A stretch of DNA of 64,000 nucleotides from the NCBI GenBank assembly GCA_021736785.1, contig JAIPFF010000010.1, positions 1-64,000 on the forward strand, written 5' to 3'. Origin of the DNA: Thiohalocapsa sp. (lineage in GTDB: Bacteria; Pseudomonadota; Gammaproteobacteria; Chromatiales; Chromatiaceae). The notes under the pieces were generated by a model. It had not been told where the DNA came from, did no database searches, and saw only the letters and a list, made by a program, of their open reading frames with translations. The position numbers were made by a program, and so were the translations under genes. Of this stretch, positions 19,449 through 29,075 are shown piece by piece (position 1 is the stretch's first letter; every line of letters starts with the position of its first letter).

Positions 19449-19721
19449 CTATTGTATCGATTCCTTCAGGGCTTTGCCAGCCTTGAATGAAGGTGTTTTC
19501 GATGCGGCGATCTCGATCACGGCGCCGGTCTGCGGGTTGCGACCGGTGCGCGCGGCACGCTCTTTCACCAAGAAGGTGCCGAAGCCGATGATCGAAACAC
19601 TGTCCCCCTGCTTCAGGGCGACGGCGATGGAATCGGTAAATGCGTCCAGCGCCCGAGCGGCGGCACTCTTGGGAATGTCAGCCGCCTCTGCCATGGCGTC
19701 GATAATTTCCGATTTATTCAT
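19449..19721 (-). CDS. hupB: DNA-binding protein HU
   Basis: 90 residues, exact HU length. Opening [19 protein letters not shown], the GFGTF hinge ([25 protein letters not shown]) with the RNP DNA-clamp turn, and C-terminal [14 protein letters not shown]. An AAGGGGG Shine-Dalgarno lies 4 nt before the ATG. HU bends and compacts DNA as a dimer. It sits between lon and ppiD, the usual hupB neighbourhood, with the two tRNA genes inserted before ppiD. Confidence 0.97.
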   Translation of the reverse strand: MNKSEIIDAMAEAADIPKSAAARALDAFTDSIAVALKQGDSVSIIGFGTFLVKERAARTGRNPQTGAVIEIAASKTPSFKAGKALKESIQ

Positions 19722-20318
19722 TCGTCCCCCTTGTACGTGACCTTAAGATGAGCCGGCCGTCCTACGCGTGAGTCGAGCCCGACGCGCCCCCGGTCGCCGA
19801 TGTGGCGTGCGAGCGATGGATTGTTGTCGAGTAGCCCGGCGGCTGTCAAGCGACAGCGCGCGCGTACCGGCGGCTCACTGACGGGCGAATTATTGTACGC
19901 AATTAACCACTTGCGAATTCTTGCACGCACCGGCATCCAGCCGACATGCCGCCCGAAACGTGTACACGGGGAGTCAGTCGACGGCAGCGAAGCGTGGCCG
20001 AAAACAGACCGCCGGCCCGGTTCTCAAGCGCGATGGACCGCATCGCCCGACAATCTGTCCCGAAACACCGATACGACGGACGGCCAACGGTACAGCGGCC
20101 GCTCCCGGCCGATAGGCTCGCGCTGCGAAAGGTGTTCGGCGGCGCAATCCGGTTGCGCGGACACCGTGGCGTCCGAAGGGCCCGGGCGCGGAGAAAGGCA
20201 AGGCGACAGTAGTGGAAAAACTGTCGAGCACCGCCCCCCCGGGGAGACCGCTCGGCCCCCGGATGCGTGGCATCGGCCGGGGCCGAGCGGTCTTAAGCTC
20301 CACATGCAGCCGCGCCGC
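19722..20318 (-). other. lon-hupB intergenic region
   Basis: About 600 nt without a credible gene on either strand. Nearer hupB, a minus-strand TACAAT (19892-19897) preceded by AT-rich sequence is a plausible -10 for hupB, but I find no good -35 at 17 nt, so it is not called as a promoter. The lon-proximal end holds the long inverted repeat listed separately. Confidence 0.55.
20246..20292 (-). terminator. Long inverted repeat downstream of lon, putative terminator
   Basis: A perfect 14-bp repeat (GACCGCTCGGCCCC at 20246-20259, complement at 20279-20292) around a 19-nt loop, 27 nt past the lon stop. On the minus strand a TTTTT run occurs only about 20 nt later, so termination is plausible but not textbook. 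Confidence 0.5.
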
Positions 20319-22781
20319 TTAGTGGTGAGTGCGCGCACCCGTGGGCTTGGGTTCCTCGCCCTTGGCCGCCGGCAGCGAATCGTCGTTCTCCGCCGCGCCG
20401 GAGTCTTCCCCGGGCTGTTCGGCCAGCGTCGCCGGCTCCTTGGTCAGGGCCACATCGAGCACCTCGTCGATCCAGTTGACCGGCCGAATATCCAGGCTCT
20501 GCTTGATGTTCTTCGGGATCTCGATCAAGTCGCGCTCGTTCTCCCGCGGAATCAAGACCGTCTCGATACCGCCCCGGTGCGCGGCAAGCAGCTTCTCCTT
20601 CAGCCCGCCGATCGGCAACACCTCGCCGCGCAGCGTGATTTCGCCGGTCATCGCAACCGTCGAGCGCACCGGCACCTTGGTCAGTGCCGACACCAGCGCC
20701 GTGCACATGGCCACGCCGGCACTCGGCCCGTCCTTCGGCGTCGCCCCCTCGGGGACATGGATGTGCAGATCGAACTTCTGGTGGAAGTCCGGATCGATCC
20801 CCAACGCCTCGGCGCGGCTTCGGACCACCGTCAGCGCTGCCTGGATCGACTCCTGCATCACGTCGCCGAGCTGCCCGGTATAAGTAAACTTGCCCTTGCC
20901 GGGCACCAGCGCGGATTCGATGCGCAGCAGTTCGCCGCCGACCTCGGTCCAAGCCAAGCCGGTGACTTGCCCGACTTGGTCGTGCTCTTCGGCGCGGCCG
21001 AAGCGGAACCGTTGCACACCCAGGTACTTATCCAACGCCTTCGGGGTCACGATGACGGAGGTAGAGCGCTTCTTCAGCAACACTTCCTTGACCACCTTGC
21101 GGCACACCTTGGAGATTTCCCGCTCCAGGTTACGCACGCCCGCCTCGCGGGTGTAGTGGCGGATGATGTCGCGCAGCGCCGACTCGCGGATGACCAGCTC
21201 ACCCTTTTTGAGCCCGTTATTCTTCATCTGCTTGGGAATCAGATAACGCTCGGCGATGTTGACTTTTTCGTCTTCCGTGTAGCCAGCCAGACGAATGACC
21301 TCCATCCGGTCGAGGAGTGCCGGCGGAATGTTCAGCGTGTTGGCGGTGCCGACGAACATCACCTCCGACAGGTCGAAATCGACCTCGAGATAGTGATCGT
21401 TGAAGGTATGGTTCTGCTCGGGGTCGAGCACCTCCAGCAGCGCCGACGCCGGATCGCCGCGGAAGTCCATCGCCATCTTGTCGATCTCGTCGAGCAAGAA
21501 AAACGCGTTCCGCGAGCCGGCCTTCGACAGCAGCTGGATGATCTTGCCCGGCAGCGCGCCGATGTAGGTGCGCCGATGGCCGCGAATCTCCGCCTCGTCA
21601 CGTACCCCGCCGAGCGACATGCGCACGAACTTCCGGTTGGTGGCGCGTGCGATGGACTGTCCGAGGGAGGTCTTGCCGACACCCGGAGGTCCCACCAGGC
21701 ACAGGATCGGGCCCTTGAGCTTGCGCACGCGCTGCTGGACGGCAAGGTACTCGAGGATGCGCTCCTTGACCTTCTCCAAGCCGTAGTGGTCCGCATCCAG
21801 GACTTTCTCGGCGACGCGGATGTCGTTGCGGATCCGGGTCCGCTTCTTCCAGGGTACCGAGACCAAGGTGTCGATGTAGTTGCGCACCACGGTGGCCTCG
21901 GCCGACATCGGCGACATCAGCTTGAGCTTGTTCAGCTCGGCCGTCGCCTTCTCCTTGACCTCTTTCGGCATGCCCGCGTCGTCGATACGACGGCCCAGGT
22001 CTTCGAGCTCGTTCGGCGCATCCTCGAGCTCGCCCAGCTCCTTCTGGATGGCCTTCATCTGCTCGTTCAGATAGTACTCGCGCTGGTTCTTCTCCATCTG
22101 GCGCTTTACGCGGCCACGGATGCGCTTTTCCATCTGCAGAATGTCGTTCTCGGCCTCCATCAGGCCCATCAAGTGCTCCAGGCGCTGCTGCACGTCGATC
22201 ATTTCGAGGACGTGCTGCTTCTCCTCGAGCTTCAGCGACATGTGCGCGGCCATGGTGTCCGCCAGACGGCCGGCCTCGTCGATGCTGGACAGTGACGTCA
22301 GCACCTCCGGCGGCACCTTCTTGTTGAGCTTCACGTACTGGTCGAACAGCGTCACGGCCGAGCGCATCAGCACTTCCTGCTCGCGCTCGTCGGCCTCCAA
22401 TTGCTCCTCGAGCGGGAAGACTTTGGCCGTGAACGACTCGTCGGTGGTGATGAAGTTCTCCGCCTTCGCGCGGCGATGACCTTCCACCAGCACCTTCACC
22501 GTGCCGTCCGGCAGCTTGAGCAGTTGGAGGATGTTGGCAAGCGTGCCGATGTCGTGCAGATCCTCGACGCCGGGATCGTCGACATCGGCGTTCTTCTGCG
22601 CGATGAGCAGAATCTGTTTGTCGCTCGCCATCGCCGAATCGAGGGCCTTGATAGACTTATCGCGGCCGACGAACAACGGGATGACCATGTGCGGATAGAC
22701 GACGACGTCGCGCAACGGCAACACCGGCACTTCCACGACGGCCTGCTCGGAATAGTTGGAATCGGAATCGCTCTTGCCCAT
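20319..22781 (-). CDS. lon: ATP-dependent protease Lon
   Basis: About 820 residues from ATG 22781. The LON N-domain begins [23 protein letters not shown]. The AAA+ module has Walker [12 protein letters not shown] (about 363-373), Walker [11 protein letters not shown] and the [22 protein letters not shown] pore region (here MSLGG). The Ser-Lys dyad is in [11 protein letters not shown] (Ser about 687) with Lys about 730. Lon degrades misfolded and regulatory proteins in the cytosol and in gammaproteobacteria is part of the RpoH regulon. The C-terminus carries an extra 35-residue charged tail beyond the protease domain. It is transcribed in the same direction as clpX across a 260-bp gap. Confidence 0.97.
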   Translation of the reverse strand: MGKSDSDSNYSEQAVVEVPVLPLRDVVVYPHMVIPLFVGRDKSIKALDSAMASDKQILLIAQKNADVDDPGVEDLHDIGTLANILQLLKLPDGTVKVLVEGHRRAKAENFITTDESFTAKVFPLEEQLEADEREQEVLMRSAVTLFDQYVKLNKKVPPEVLTSLSSIDEAGRLADTMAAHMSLKLEEKQHVLEMIDVQQRLEHLMGLMEAENDILQMEKRIRGRVKRQMEKNQREYYLNEQMKAIQKELGELEDAPNELEDLGRRIDDAGMPKEVKEKATAELNKLKLMSPMSAEATVVRNYIDTLVSVPWKKRTRIRNDIRVAEKVLDADHYGLEKVKERILEYLAVQQRVRKLKGPILCLVGPPGVGKTSLGQSIARATNRKFVRMSLGGVRDEAEIRGHRRTYIGALPGKIIQLLSKAGSRNAFFLLDEIDKMAMDFRGDPASALLEVLDPEQNHTFNDHYLEVDFDLSEVMFVGTANTLNIPPALLDRMEVIRLAGYTEDEKVNIAERYLIPKQMKNNGLKKGELVIRESALRDIIRHYTREAGVRNLEREISKVCRKVVKEVLLKKRSTSVIVTPKALDKYLGVQRFRFGRAEEHDQVGQVTGLAWTEVGGELLRIESALVPGKGKFTYTGQLGDVMQESIQAALTVVRSRAEALGIDPDFHQKFDLHIHVPEGATPKDGPSAGVAMCTALVSALTKVPVRSTVAMTGEITLRGEVLPIGGLKEKLLAAHRGGIETVLIPRENERDLIEIPKNIKQSLDIRPVNWIDEVLDVALTKEPATLAEQPGEDSGAAENDDSLPAAKGEEPKPTGARTHH

Positions 22782-23013
22782 TGAAACCCTGCTCTGCTGT
22801 GTCGCCCGTTCTCGCATGTTTAGTGGTCTTTGCGGCGGAAAACCGCAAGACGGCATGCGGGCGACGGTTAGAAAGGTGGAGGTACGCTATGGGATGAGGT
22901 TTGGGCGCCGACGGGGCGGTTCAATCATCGCTCGGCAACAGCGGGAACCGCCGGGCCCAAAAAACCGAGCGCAAGGGTGTGAATTGACCGCCACGGCGGC
23001 GGCCGAGAACCCC

Positions 23014-23031
23014 GCGGGGCACAAGCCCCGC
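23014..23031 (-). terminator. Hairpin downstream of clpX
   Basis: Perfect 7-bp stem GCGGGGC / GCCCCGC with a 4-nt loop, 12 nt past the clpX stop. On the minus strand it is followed by GGGGTTCTC rather than a T-run, so it may be a weak terminator or an mRNA end-protecting hairpin. Confidence 0.42.
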
Positions 23032-23042
23032 CGGGCCGGTGC

Positions 23043-24320
23043 TTAGTCCGAGGAAGCGGCGCGCTGCTGCTCACCGCCGTCGTAGATCACGAACGGCTTG
23101 TTCTCGCCGGCGATGACCGACGAGTCGACGACCACTTTACTGACGCTTTCCATCGACGGCAGGTCGTACATGATATCGAGCAGCACCTGCTCCATGATCG
23201 TGCGCAGCCCGCGTGCGCCGGTCTTGCGCTCCATCGCCTTGGTCGCGATGCCGCGCAGCGCATCCTCGCGCAGTTCGAGCTCGCAGCCTTCCATCGCGAA
23301 CAGACGTGCGTACTGCTTGTACAAGGCATGCTTCGGCTCGGTCAGGATACGCACCAGCGCGTCTTGATCGAGCTCGTCGAGCGTTGCCATGACCGGCAGG
23401 CGGCCGACGAACTCGGGGATCAGCCCGTAACGGATCAGATCTTCCGGCTCGACGGCACTCAGCAGCTCGCCGATCTTTTTCTCGTCCTGCTGGCTGTGGA
23501 CTTCCGCCGAGAAGCCGATTCCGCCCTTGCGGGAGCGGTTCTGGATAATCTTGTCCAGACCGGCGAAGGCGCCACCGACGATAAACAGGATGTTTGAGGT
23601 GTCGACCTGCAGAAATTCCTGCTGCGGATGCTTGCGCCCGCCCTGCGGCGGTACCGAGGCGATCGTGCCCTCGATCAACTTCAGCAGTGCCTGCTGCACG
23701 CCCTCGCCCGACACATCACGGGTGATGGACGGGTTATCCGACTTCCGCGAGATCTTGTCGATCTCGTCGATGTAGACGATACCTGTCTGCGCCTTCTCGA
23801 CATCGTAGTCGCATTTCTGCAACAGCTTCTGAATGATGTTCTCGACGTCTTCGCCGACATAGCCGGCCTCGGTCAGCGTCGTCGCGTCGGCGATAGTGAA
23901 CGGGACATTAAGCAGGCGCGCGAGGGTCTCAGCGAGCAGCGTTTTGCCGGAGCCGGTGGGGCCGATCAGCAATATATTGCTCTTCGCAATCTCGATGTCT
24001 TCCTTCGCGTCCGCTGCCTCCAACCGCTTGTAGTGGTTGTAGACGGCGACCGACAGCACTTTTTTGGCCTGCTCTTGGCCGATCACGTACTGATCGAGGC
24101 TGTCGTTGATCTCCCGGGGCTTGGGCAGGCGGCTGGTCGCCTCGCCGATGCCCTCCTGCATCTCCTCGCGGATGATGTCGTTGCAGAGCTCGACGCACTC
24201 ATCGCAGATGAACACCGACGGGCCCGCGATCAGCTTGCGGACCTCGTGCTGGCTTTTACCGCAGAAGGAGCAATACAACAGCTTGCCTTCGTCGTTCTTT
24301 CCGTGATTGTTTCCGCTCAT
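23043..24320 (-). CDS. clpX: ATP-dependent Clp protease ATP-binding subunit ClpX
   Basis: About 425 residues from ATG 24320. The N-terminal zinc-binding domain has paired cysteines (CSFCGKSQ ... CDECVELC). The AAA+ core has Walker A GPTGSGKT, Walker [10 protein letters not shown] and the GYVGEDVE pore-1 loop; RPGG-type pore residues and the ClpP-docking IGF-like loop (GIGFSAEV) are visible. ClpX unfolds ssrA-tagged and native substrates and feeds them to ClpP. It is preceded by clpP with a 229-bp gap carrying a hairpin and a candidate promoter. Confidence 0.97.
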   Translation of the reverse strand: MSGNNHGKNDEGKLLYCSFCGKSQHEVRKLIAGPSVFICDECVELCNDIIREEMQEGIGEATSRLPKPREINDSLDQYVIGQEQAKKVLSVAVYNHYKRLEAADAKEDIEIAKSNILLIGPTGSGKTLLAETLARLLNVPFTIADATTLTEAGYVGEDVENIIQKLLQKCDYDVEKAQTGIVYIDEIDKISRKSDNPSITRDVSGEGVQQALLKLIEGTIASVPPQGGRKHPQQEFLQVDTSNILFIVGGAFAGLDKIIQNRSRKGGIGFSAEVHSQQDEKKIGELLSAVEPEDLIRYGLIPEFVGRLPVMATLDELDQDALVRILTEPKHALYKQYARLFAMEGCELELREDALRGIATKAMERKTGARGLRTIMEQVLLDIMYDLPSMESVSKVVVDSSVIAGENKPFVIYDGGEQQRAASSD

Positions 24321-24389
24321 GAGTGGGGTTGTCTCCGAGGAACGATACGGCGGGGGCAGACAGTGCACGCCCGAGAGAGGGTGCATCTA

Positions 24390-24417
24390 ATCATAACGGT
24401 TTGCAAAGATATCGCAA
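24390..24417 (-). promoter_or_regulatory. Putative sigma70 promoter of clpX
   Basis: On the minus strand TTGCGA (24417-24412), a 16-nt spacer and TATGAT (24395-24390), about 70 nt upstream of the clpX start. It would allow clpX transcription independent of clpP. Confidence 0.5.
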
Positions 24418-24430
24418 GACAGGGGCCGGT

Positions 24431-24449
24431 GTCCGCCCTAAGGGCGGAC
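24431..24449 (-). terminator. Hairpin between clpP and clpX
   Basis: Perfect 8-bp stem GTCCGCCC / GGGCGGAC with a TAA loop, about 100 nt downstream of the clpP stop and upstream of the clpX promoter candidate. No T-run follows, so it may attenuate rather than terminate. Confidence 0.45.
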
Positions 24450-24549
24450 GGTCGACAACCGGCAACGGCGCGAGCGTGCAGCAAGCTTCGAGCGGCCCGC
24501 GGGCGGGCGATTCCGCCGCCCGCGCAAACCGGTAACACAGCGCGCCGAA

Positions 24550-25191
24550 TCAAGCCTTCGCCGCGTCGGTCCGCTCGTCGAGCACCTTGTCGATCAGGCC
24601 GTACTCCACCGAGGCCTCGCCGCCCAAAAAGCGGTCGCGCTCCGTGTCCTCGGCGATCTTCTCGATCGGCTGGCCGGTGTGATGGGCGAGGATTCGGTTC
24701 AACTGGTCGCGAATGTGCAGGATCTCGCGGGCATGGATATCGATGTCGGTTGCCTGACCCTGGAAGCCCCCGAGCGGCTGGTGGATCATCATCCGCGAGT
24801 GCGGCAGGCAGAAGCGTTTGCCCTTGGCGCCGCCGGCGAGCAGCAACGCGCCCATGCTCGCCGCCTGTCCGATGCACATGGTGCTGACGTCGGGGCGAAT
24901 AAAGCGCATCGTATCGTAGATGGCCAGCCCCGCCGTCACCGAGCCTCCCGGCGAGTTGATGTAGAAGTGGATGTCCTTGTCGGGATTCTCCGATTCCAGA
25001 AACAGGAGCTGCGCCACGACCAGGTTGGCGACATGGTCTTCGACCGGGCCGACCAGGAAGACCACGCGCTCCTTCAGCAGGCGCGAGAAAATGTCGAACG
25101 ACCGCTCGCCGCGGGCGGTCTGCTCGATCACCATGGGGATCAGGCCGAGCGCCTGCGGGCTCCAACCGTTGTTTGCGGCTACGGGATTCAT
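24550..25191 (-). CDS. clpP: ATP-dependent Clp protease proteolytic subunit ClpP
   Basis: 213 residues. The serine protease triad is complete: Ser112 in [11 protein letters not shown], His137 in MMIHQPLGG and Asp186 in [11 protein letters not shown]. The propeptide-like N-terminus [31 protein letters not shown] is typical. AGAGG lies 9 nt before the ATG. ClpP forms the tetradecameric chamber used by ClpX. It lies between tig and clpX, the conserved tig-clpP-clpX-lon order. Confidence 0.98.
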   Translation of the reverse strand: MNPVAANNGWSPQALGLIPMVIEQTARGERSFDIFSRLLKERVVFLVGPVEDHVANLVVAQLLFLESENPDKDIHFYINSPGGSVTAGLAIYDTMRFIRPDVSTMCIGQAASMGALLLAGGAKGKRFCLPHSRMMIHQPLGGFQGQATDIDIHAREILHIRDQLNRILAHHTGQPIEKIAEDTERDRFLGGEASVEYGLIDKVLDERTDAAKA

Positions 25192-25214
25192 GCTCGATTA
25201 ACCTCTGTTGGCGC

Positions 25215-25239
25215 GGCGGCGCGCGACATGCGCGCCGCC
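25215..25239 (-). terminator. Strong hairpin between tig and clpP
   Basis: Perfect 10-bp all-GC stem (GGCGGCGCGC / GCGCGCCGCC) around a 5-nt loop, in the 94-nt gap between the tig stop and the clpP start. There is no T-run and the clpP Shine-Dalgarno follows closely, so it may tune read-through or message stability rather than stop transcription. Confidence 0.5.
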
Positions 25240-25285
25240 TCGGAAATGCCCGTTACTTGGCTCCGCCGATGCGCGGGCGTGCCGC

Positions 25286-26581
25286 TCAGGCGCTGTCGGC
25301 GTTCTCGGTGAGCTCTGCAAAGGTGCGGGGCTCGTCGCGGACATCGGCCTGCTCGAGCATGTGCTCGACGACCATTTCCTCGACCACGAGCGACTCCACC
25401 GACGCCAGCCGCTGACGGTCCGCGTAGTAGTAGTCGACTACCGCCTGCGGCGTCTCGTAGGTGGACGCCATCTCGTCGACGGCCGCGCGCACGCGCTCCG
25501 GTACCGGCGAAATATCGTGACGCTTCGCGGCTTCTGCAATGATCAATCCCAATGCGACGCGCCGCCGGGCCGATTCTTCGAATAAGCTGTCCGGCAGCTC
25601 CATCGTCGCGCCGCCCGCGCCGCGGAGCGTTTGCTCCTTAAGCGCTTTCACTTCTTCGGCCACCAGCACCGCGGGCAGATCGACGGGGTTGGCCTCGACC
25701 AAGGCGTCCATGACCTGGTTCTTGACGTTGGCCTCGATGCGTTGCTTCAGCTCGCGCTCCATGTTTTGACGGATGTCGGCGCGGAATTTTTCGACGTTGC
25801 CGTCTTCGACGCCGAACGATCGGATCATGTCCGCATCGATCTCCGGGAGCACGGCCTCGGCCACTTCCTTCACCCTCACTTTGAAGTGAGCTTGCTTTCC
25901 GGCGAGATGCTCGGCGGGATAGTCCTCCGGGAAGGTCACTTCGACATCGCGCTCGTCACCGGCGGATGCGCCGACGAGTTGCTCCTCGAAGCCGGAGATC
26001 ATGCGTCCGGCGCCGAGCTCGAGCGGAACGTCTTCGCCGCTGCCGCCGGGGAAGGCCTCGCCGTCGACGCTGCCCTCGAACGAGATGGTCAGCCGGTCGC
26101 CGTCGGCGCCCGCGCGCTCCACCGCGTTCCAGGTTTTGCGCTGTTCCCGCAGGCGATCGATCATTTTGTCGATGTCGGCGTCGGTCACTTCAGCGACCGG
26201 GCGCTTGATCTCTTTGCCTTCCAGGCCCTGGAGCTCGATCTGAGGCAGCACCTCGAACTTGGCGACGTACGCATACCGGCTCTCGCCTTGGTCGACGTCG
26301 GGCTCGATGTCGGGCATGCCGGCGGGCTGCAGTTGCTCTTGGCTGATCGCCTTGGAGAAAGACGAGCTCACCATCTCGCTGAATACCTCGCCGCGCACGC
26401 TTTCGCCGAAGCGCTGACGGAGCACCCGCATCGGCACCTTGCCGGGACGAAAACCGGGCAGCCGCGCGGAACGCGCCACATCGCGCAGGCGTTTCTCGAT
26501 CTCCTGCTCGATCTCTTCCGGCGGCAGTTCTACTTTCATCCGGCGGGCGAGACCTTCGCCGGTCTCGACGGTCACTTGCAT
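25286..26581 (-). CDS. tig: Trigger factor (ribosome-associated chaperone, peptidyl-prolyl isomerase)
   Basis: About 431 residues from ATG 26581 (MQVTVETGEGLARRMKVELP). The N-terminal ribosome-binding domain carries the signature region GFRPGKVPMRVLRQRFG. The FKBP-type PPIase domain follows at about 150-245 (GDRLTISFEGSVDGEAFPGG ... LVGASAGDERDVEVTFPEDYPAEHLAGKQAHFKVRVKEV), then the helical C-terminal chaperone arms. It binds near L23 at the ribosome exit tunnel. CAGGAG precedes the start. First gene of the tig-clpP-clpX-lon block. Confidence 0.97.
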   Translation of the reverse strand: MQVTVETGEGLARRMKVELPPEEIEQEIEKRLRDVARSARLPGFRPGKVPMRVLRQRFGESVRGEVFSEMVSSSFSKAISQEQLQPAGMPDIEPDVDQGESRYAYVAKFEVLPQIELQGLEGKEIKRPVAEVTDADIDKMIDRLREQRKTWNAVERAGADGDRLTISFEGSVDGEAFPGGSGEDVPLELGAGRMISGFEEQLVGASAGDERDVEVTFPEDYPAEHLAGKQAHFKVRVKEVAEAVLPEIDADMIRSFGVEDGNVEKFRADIRQNMERELKQRIEANVKNQVMDALVEANPVDLPAVLVAEEVKALKEQTLRGAGGATMELPDSLFEESARRRVALGLIIAEAAKRHDISPVPERVRAAVDEMASTYETPQAVVDYYYADRQRLASVESLVVEEMVVEHMLEQADVRDEPRTFAELTENADSA

Positions 26582-26625
26582 AGCGGGCACTCCTGACTCA
26601 GGATGGATTTCATTGCAAACGCGCC

Positions 26626-26654
26626 AGTATAGCGTGCAGAGTCCCGCCGGCCAA
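26626..26654 (-). promoter_or_regulatory. Putative sigma70 promoter of tig
   Basis: On the minus strand TTGGCC (26654-26649), an exact 17-nt spacer and TATACT (26631-26626), about 45 nt upstream of the tig ATG. It is the best-spaced promoter candidate in the block. Confidence 0.55.
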
Positions 26655-26829
26655 AGAAAGCCTCCCGCCACCGGCGATACCGAAATCCGGCGACCCGTGC
26701 GGCGAGTCCCGCCGCAACAGCCGCCGGATGCCAAGGCGGCGCAACGCGCTCACCGCGCCCGACGCCCGAAACGAACCGCGAACGGCAGCCGTGGCGAAAA
26801 CTCCGCGGCGCACTCGGACGGCAGAGCGC

Positions 26830-28161
26830 TCAAGCGCCCTCGTCGCGGTGCAGCTGGCGCTTCATATGCCGCAGCCCGAGCCAAGCAATCCCGATCACCA
26901 CCGGCACCGCCGCCGCGATGGCGAGCTCGGCATCGATGGCGATGCCGCCCGCTTCCAGTCCTTTGATCAAGTAACCGACCAGACCGACCCCGTAGTAGCC
27001 GATCGCGACCACCGACAGGCCTTCCACCGTCTGCTGCAGGCGCAGCTGCAGCCTGGCGCGCCGGTCCATCGAGTCGAGCAGAGAGCGGTTCTGCTCCTGT
27101 AGCTGCACCTCGACGCGGGCCCGCAGCAGGGCCGTCATACGTGCCGCTCGGTCGGCCAGGCTCTGTTGGCGCTGATCGGTCGCGATGCAGGTGGCGATCG
27201 CAGGTGCCAGCCGGGCATCGAGGAATTCGCTCAATGTCTGGAGCCCCTGTATCCGCCCTTCGCGAAGCTGCGAAAGCCGCTGCGTAATGACTTGGTAGTA
27301 GGCACGCGATGCGTCGAAACGCGATGCCGTGCGCGCCGCCACCGACTCGATCTCGGCCGCCAGCGCCGTCAGCTCGGCGAGCAGGCGCCGCTCCGGCGGC
27401 GCCTTTCCCTCGCCCTCTCCCTCGGGGCCCTCCGTACCGCGGTCACCGACGCGCATGCGCACGGCCACGTCCGCCAGACGCCGCTCGGCCCGCGTCAGGA
27501 TGCGCGACGCCTGGCGCGCCAGTGGCAGCCCCAGCAGGGCCATGGCCCGGTAGGCGTTGATATCCAGAATTCGCTTGACCAGCCGACCCGCCTGTCCATC
27601 CGAGAGGCCGACATCGCGCACCAGGATTCGACCGTAGCCGTCCGGGTCGATGCGCAGGTCCGTCCACGCGATCGCATTACCGCCCGCGACCTCGGAGCCC
27701 ACCACCGGGTTGTCGTCGAAGAGCGCTATCAGCTCGCTCTGGCGGCGCTCCGGTGTCTCGCGTGGCTCCAGCGCCAGCAGCGCCGTCGTGACCACCTTAC
27801 CCGGCAGCGCGGCGAGCCAATCGGCCGGCAGGTCATCCAGCGGCGAATAGGCGAAGGGCCGATCGAACGCGCCGGAGCGCGTCAGGGTGTAGGTCACGAA
27901 CTCCGTATGGCGCTCCCAGCGCAGGCGCAGATCGCCGAGATCGACGAAGAAATACTGCCCGGGGTCTTCCCGCGGCGCCTCGACACCGAATTGCCGCAGC
28001 AGCGCCTGCAAATGCAGCACGTTCGCTCCGGTACCGCTCGGCCCGCTCAGGTACGCGAGATGCGCCACCTGTGCAGGGGCGCGCAACGGCTCGAAATTGC
28101 GCACATGGAGCTCCGCCGTCAGCGCTTGGCGCAGCGGATGCTCCGGATAGCGTAGCTTCAT
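26830..28161 (-). CDS. DUF3422 family membrane protein
   Basis: About 443 residues from ATG 28161 (MKLRYPEHPLRQALTAELHVRNFEPL, typical of DUF3422). A large soluble N-terminal part is followed by a helical, coiled-coil-prone region (about 240-375, with many Arg/Glu/Gln) and two C-terminal membrane segments near 375-395 and 405-430, ending in a short basic tail. I know no established biochemical role for this family. The two-helix C-terminal hairpin resembles CorA-like layouts, but the GMN motif of CorA is absent. The 248-bp gap to tig holds only the tig promoter region. Confidence 0.85.
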   Translation of the reverse strand: MKLRYPEHPLRQALTAELHVRNFEPLRAPAQVAHLAYLSGPSGTGANVLHLQALLRQFGVEAPREDPGQYFFVDLGDLRLRWERHTEFVTYTLTRSGAFDRPFAYSPLDDLPADWLAALPGKVVTTALLALEPRETPERRQSELIALFDDNPVVGSEVAGGNAIAWTDLRIDPDGYGRILVRDVGLSDGQAGRLVKRILDINAYRAMALLGLPLARQASRILTRAERRLADVAVRMRVGDRGTEGPEGEGEGKAPPERRLLAELTALAAEIESVAARTASRFDASRAYYQVITQRLSQLREGRIQGLQTLSEFLDARLAPAIATCIATDQRQQSLADRAARMTALLRARVEVQLQEQNRSLLDSMDRRARLQLRLQQTVEGLSVVAIGYYGVGLVGYLIKGLEAGGIAIDAELAIAAAVPVVIGIAWLGLRHMKRQLHRDEGA

Positions 28162-28348
28162 GGGGGTCGCCGGCTCCTGTGTACTGTCTTCCGTGCCCGA
28201 AGGGCGCAGACTACAGCCGTTCGATTTCCCATGCCAACGAAGGCGTATGCCGGCACGACAAGGGGCCACAGGGGCGCCCCGGCGCGCACTCGGACATCGC
28301 GGAAAAAGCAAGGCGGCCGCCGCTTCGGACGGCGGCCGGGGGATGGCC

Positions 28349-28774
28349 TCAGAACTTCGTGACGACCAAGTTTATACCGTCTTCGGGGCCGAGATCGAAG
28401 CTGTTGCCGCTCAGTTGCGCGACGCTACCGATCTGCTCGACGACGAAGGCCGGATCGGCCGCGGCGTTGATGACCAGGCCGTTGTCAGCCCCGTCCTGGA
28501 TGGCCAGCGTCGCCGCGTCGGGACGCGTGACGGTGATGCCTTCCGACGGCGACAAGATGGTCAAGTGGGCATTCAGGAAATGCACCTCCAGCGACGACGG
28601 ATCGCGATTGGCCTCCACAAAGGACGCCGCGGCACCGACCGCCCCCGTCTTGACCTTCTCCACCAACGAGTTGGTCGTGGACTTTGCCCTCGCCGCGATG
28701 TCTCGGGCGCGCTCGCTGTCGGCCGCCCCTTTGATCGATTCGATTGCCTTGTCGAGTTGCTCTTTCCAGTTCAT
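28349..28774 (-). CDS. Small conserved-looking protein of unknown function
   Basis: About 141 residues from ATG 28774, preceded by GGAGG at 5 nt; this beats the upstream in-frame ATG. The N-terminal half is helical and charged (MNWKEQLDKAIESIKGAADS ... ARAKSTTNSLVEKVKTG). The C-terminal half looks like a beta-rich domain (VHFLNAHLTILSPSEGITVTRPDAATLAIQDG in part). No signal peptide or TM. I do not recognise it. A minus-strand TTGACA occurs at 28838-28833 without a convincing -10. Confidence 0.65.
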   Translation of the reverse strand: MNWKEQLDKAIESIKGAADSERARDIAARAKSTTNSLVEKVKTGAVGAAASFVEANRDPSSLEVHFLNAHLTILSPSEGITVTRPDAATLAIQDGADNGLVINAAADPAFVVEQIGSVAQLSGNSFDLGPEDGINLVVTKF

Positions 28775-29075
28775 GTCGACCTCCACATCGGTTCGGTTGA
28801 ACGGATATCGACTCATGCAGGAATGAGTGTAGTGTCAAGGATGAACGTCCGCATCCCAAAGCACCTGTTTCGCCGCCCGACAGTTTCCTTAACATCAGAC
28901 CAACCTGGTCCCGGGCCTTCGGCACGCTTCGGCCTCGGTGATCGAGACTCGGCGAAGGCCCGTAGCCATGTACCATTGCGACGCATCGGACGTCGTAGCG
29001 CGCCGGCGGCCGTGCAAGCACAAGACGAGCCGGCGGACTGGGCGCGGAGTCTCGACCGGCGAGCAGGGGGTCTAC
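28775..29075. other. Divergent intergenic region between the 141-residue protein gene and cti
   Basis: About 300 nt. It contains a small inverted repeat ACTCAT-gcagga-ATGAGT (28811-28828) next to the TTGACA mentioned for the left gene, which could be an operator. Nothing else is recognisable. The cti reading frame is open through most of this stretch, but its residues look non-coding. Confidence 0.45.

Noticed and set aside
22896-22925. Possible sigma-32 promoter for lon on the minus strand (TTGAA followed by CCCAAACC or CCTCAT).
   Set aside because: With 14-nt spacing the -10 matches only about 4 of 6 key bases; the better CCTCAT lies 20 nt away, too far. Not strong enough to annotate, although RpoH control of lon is expected.
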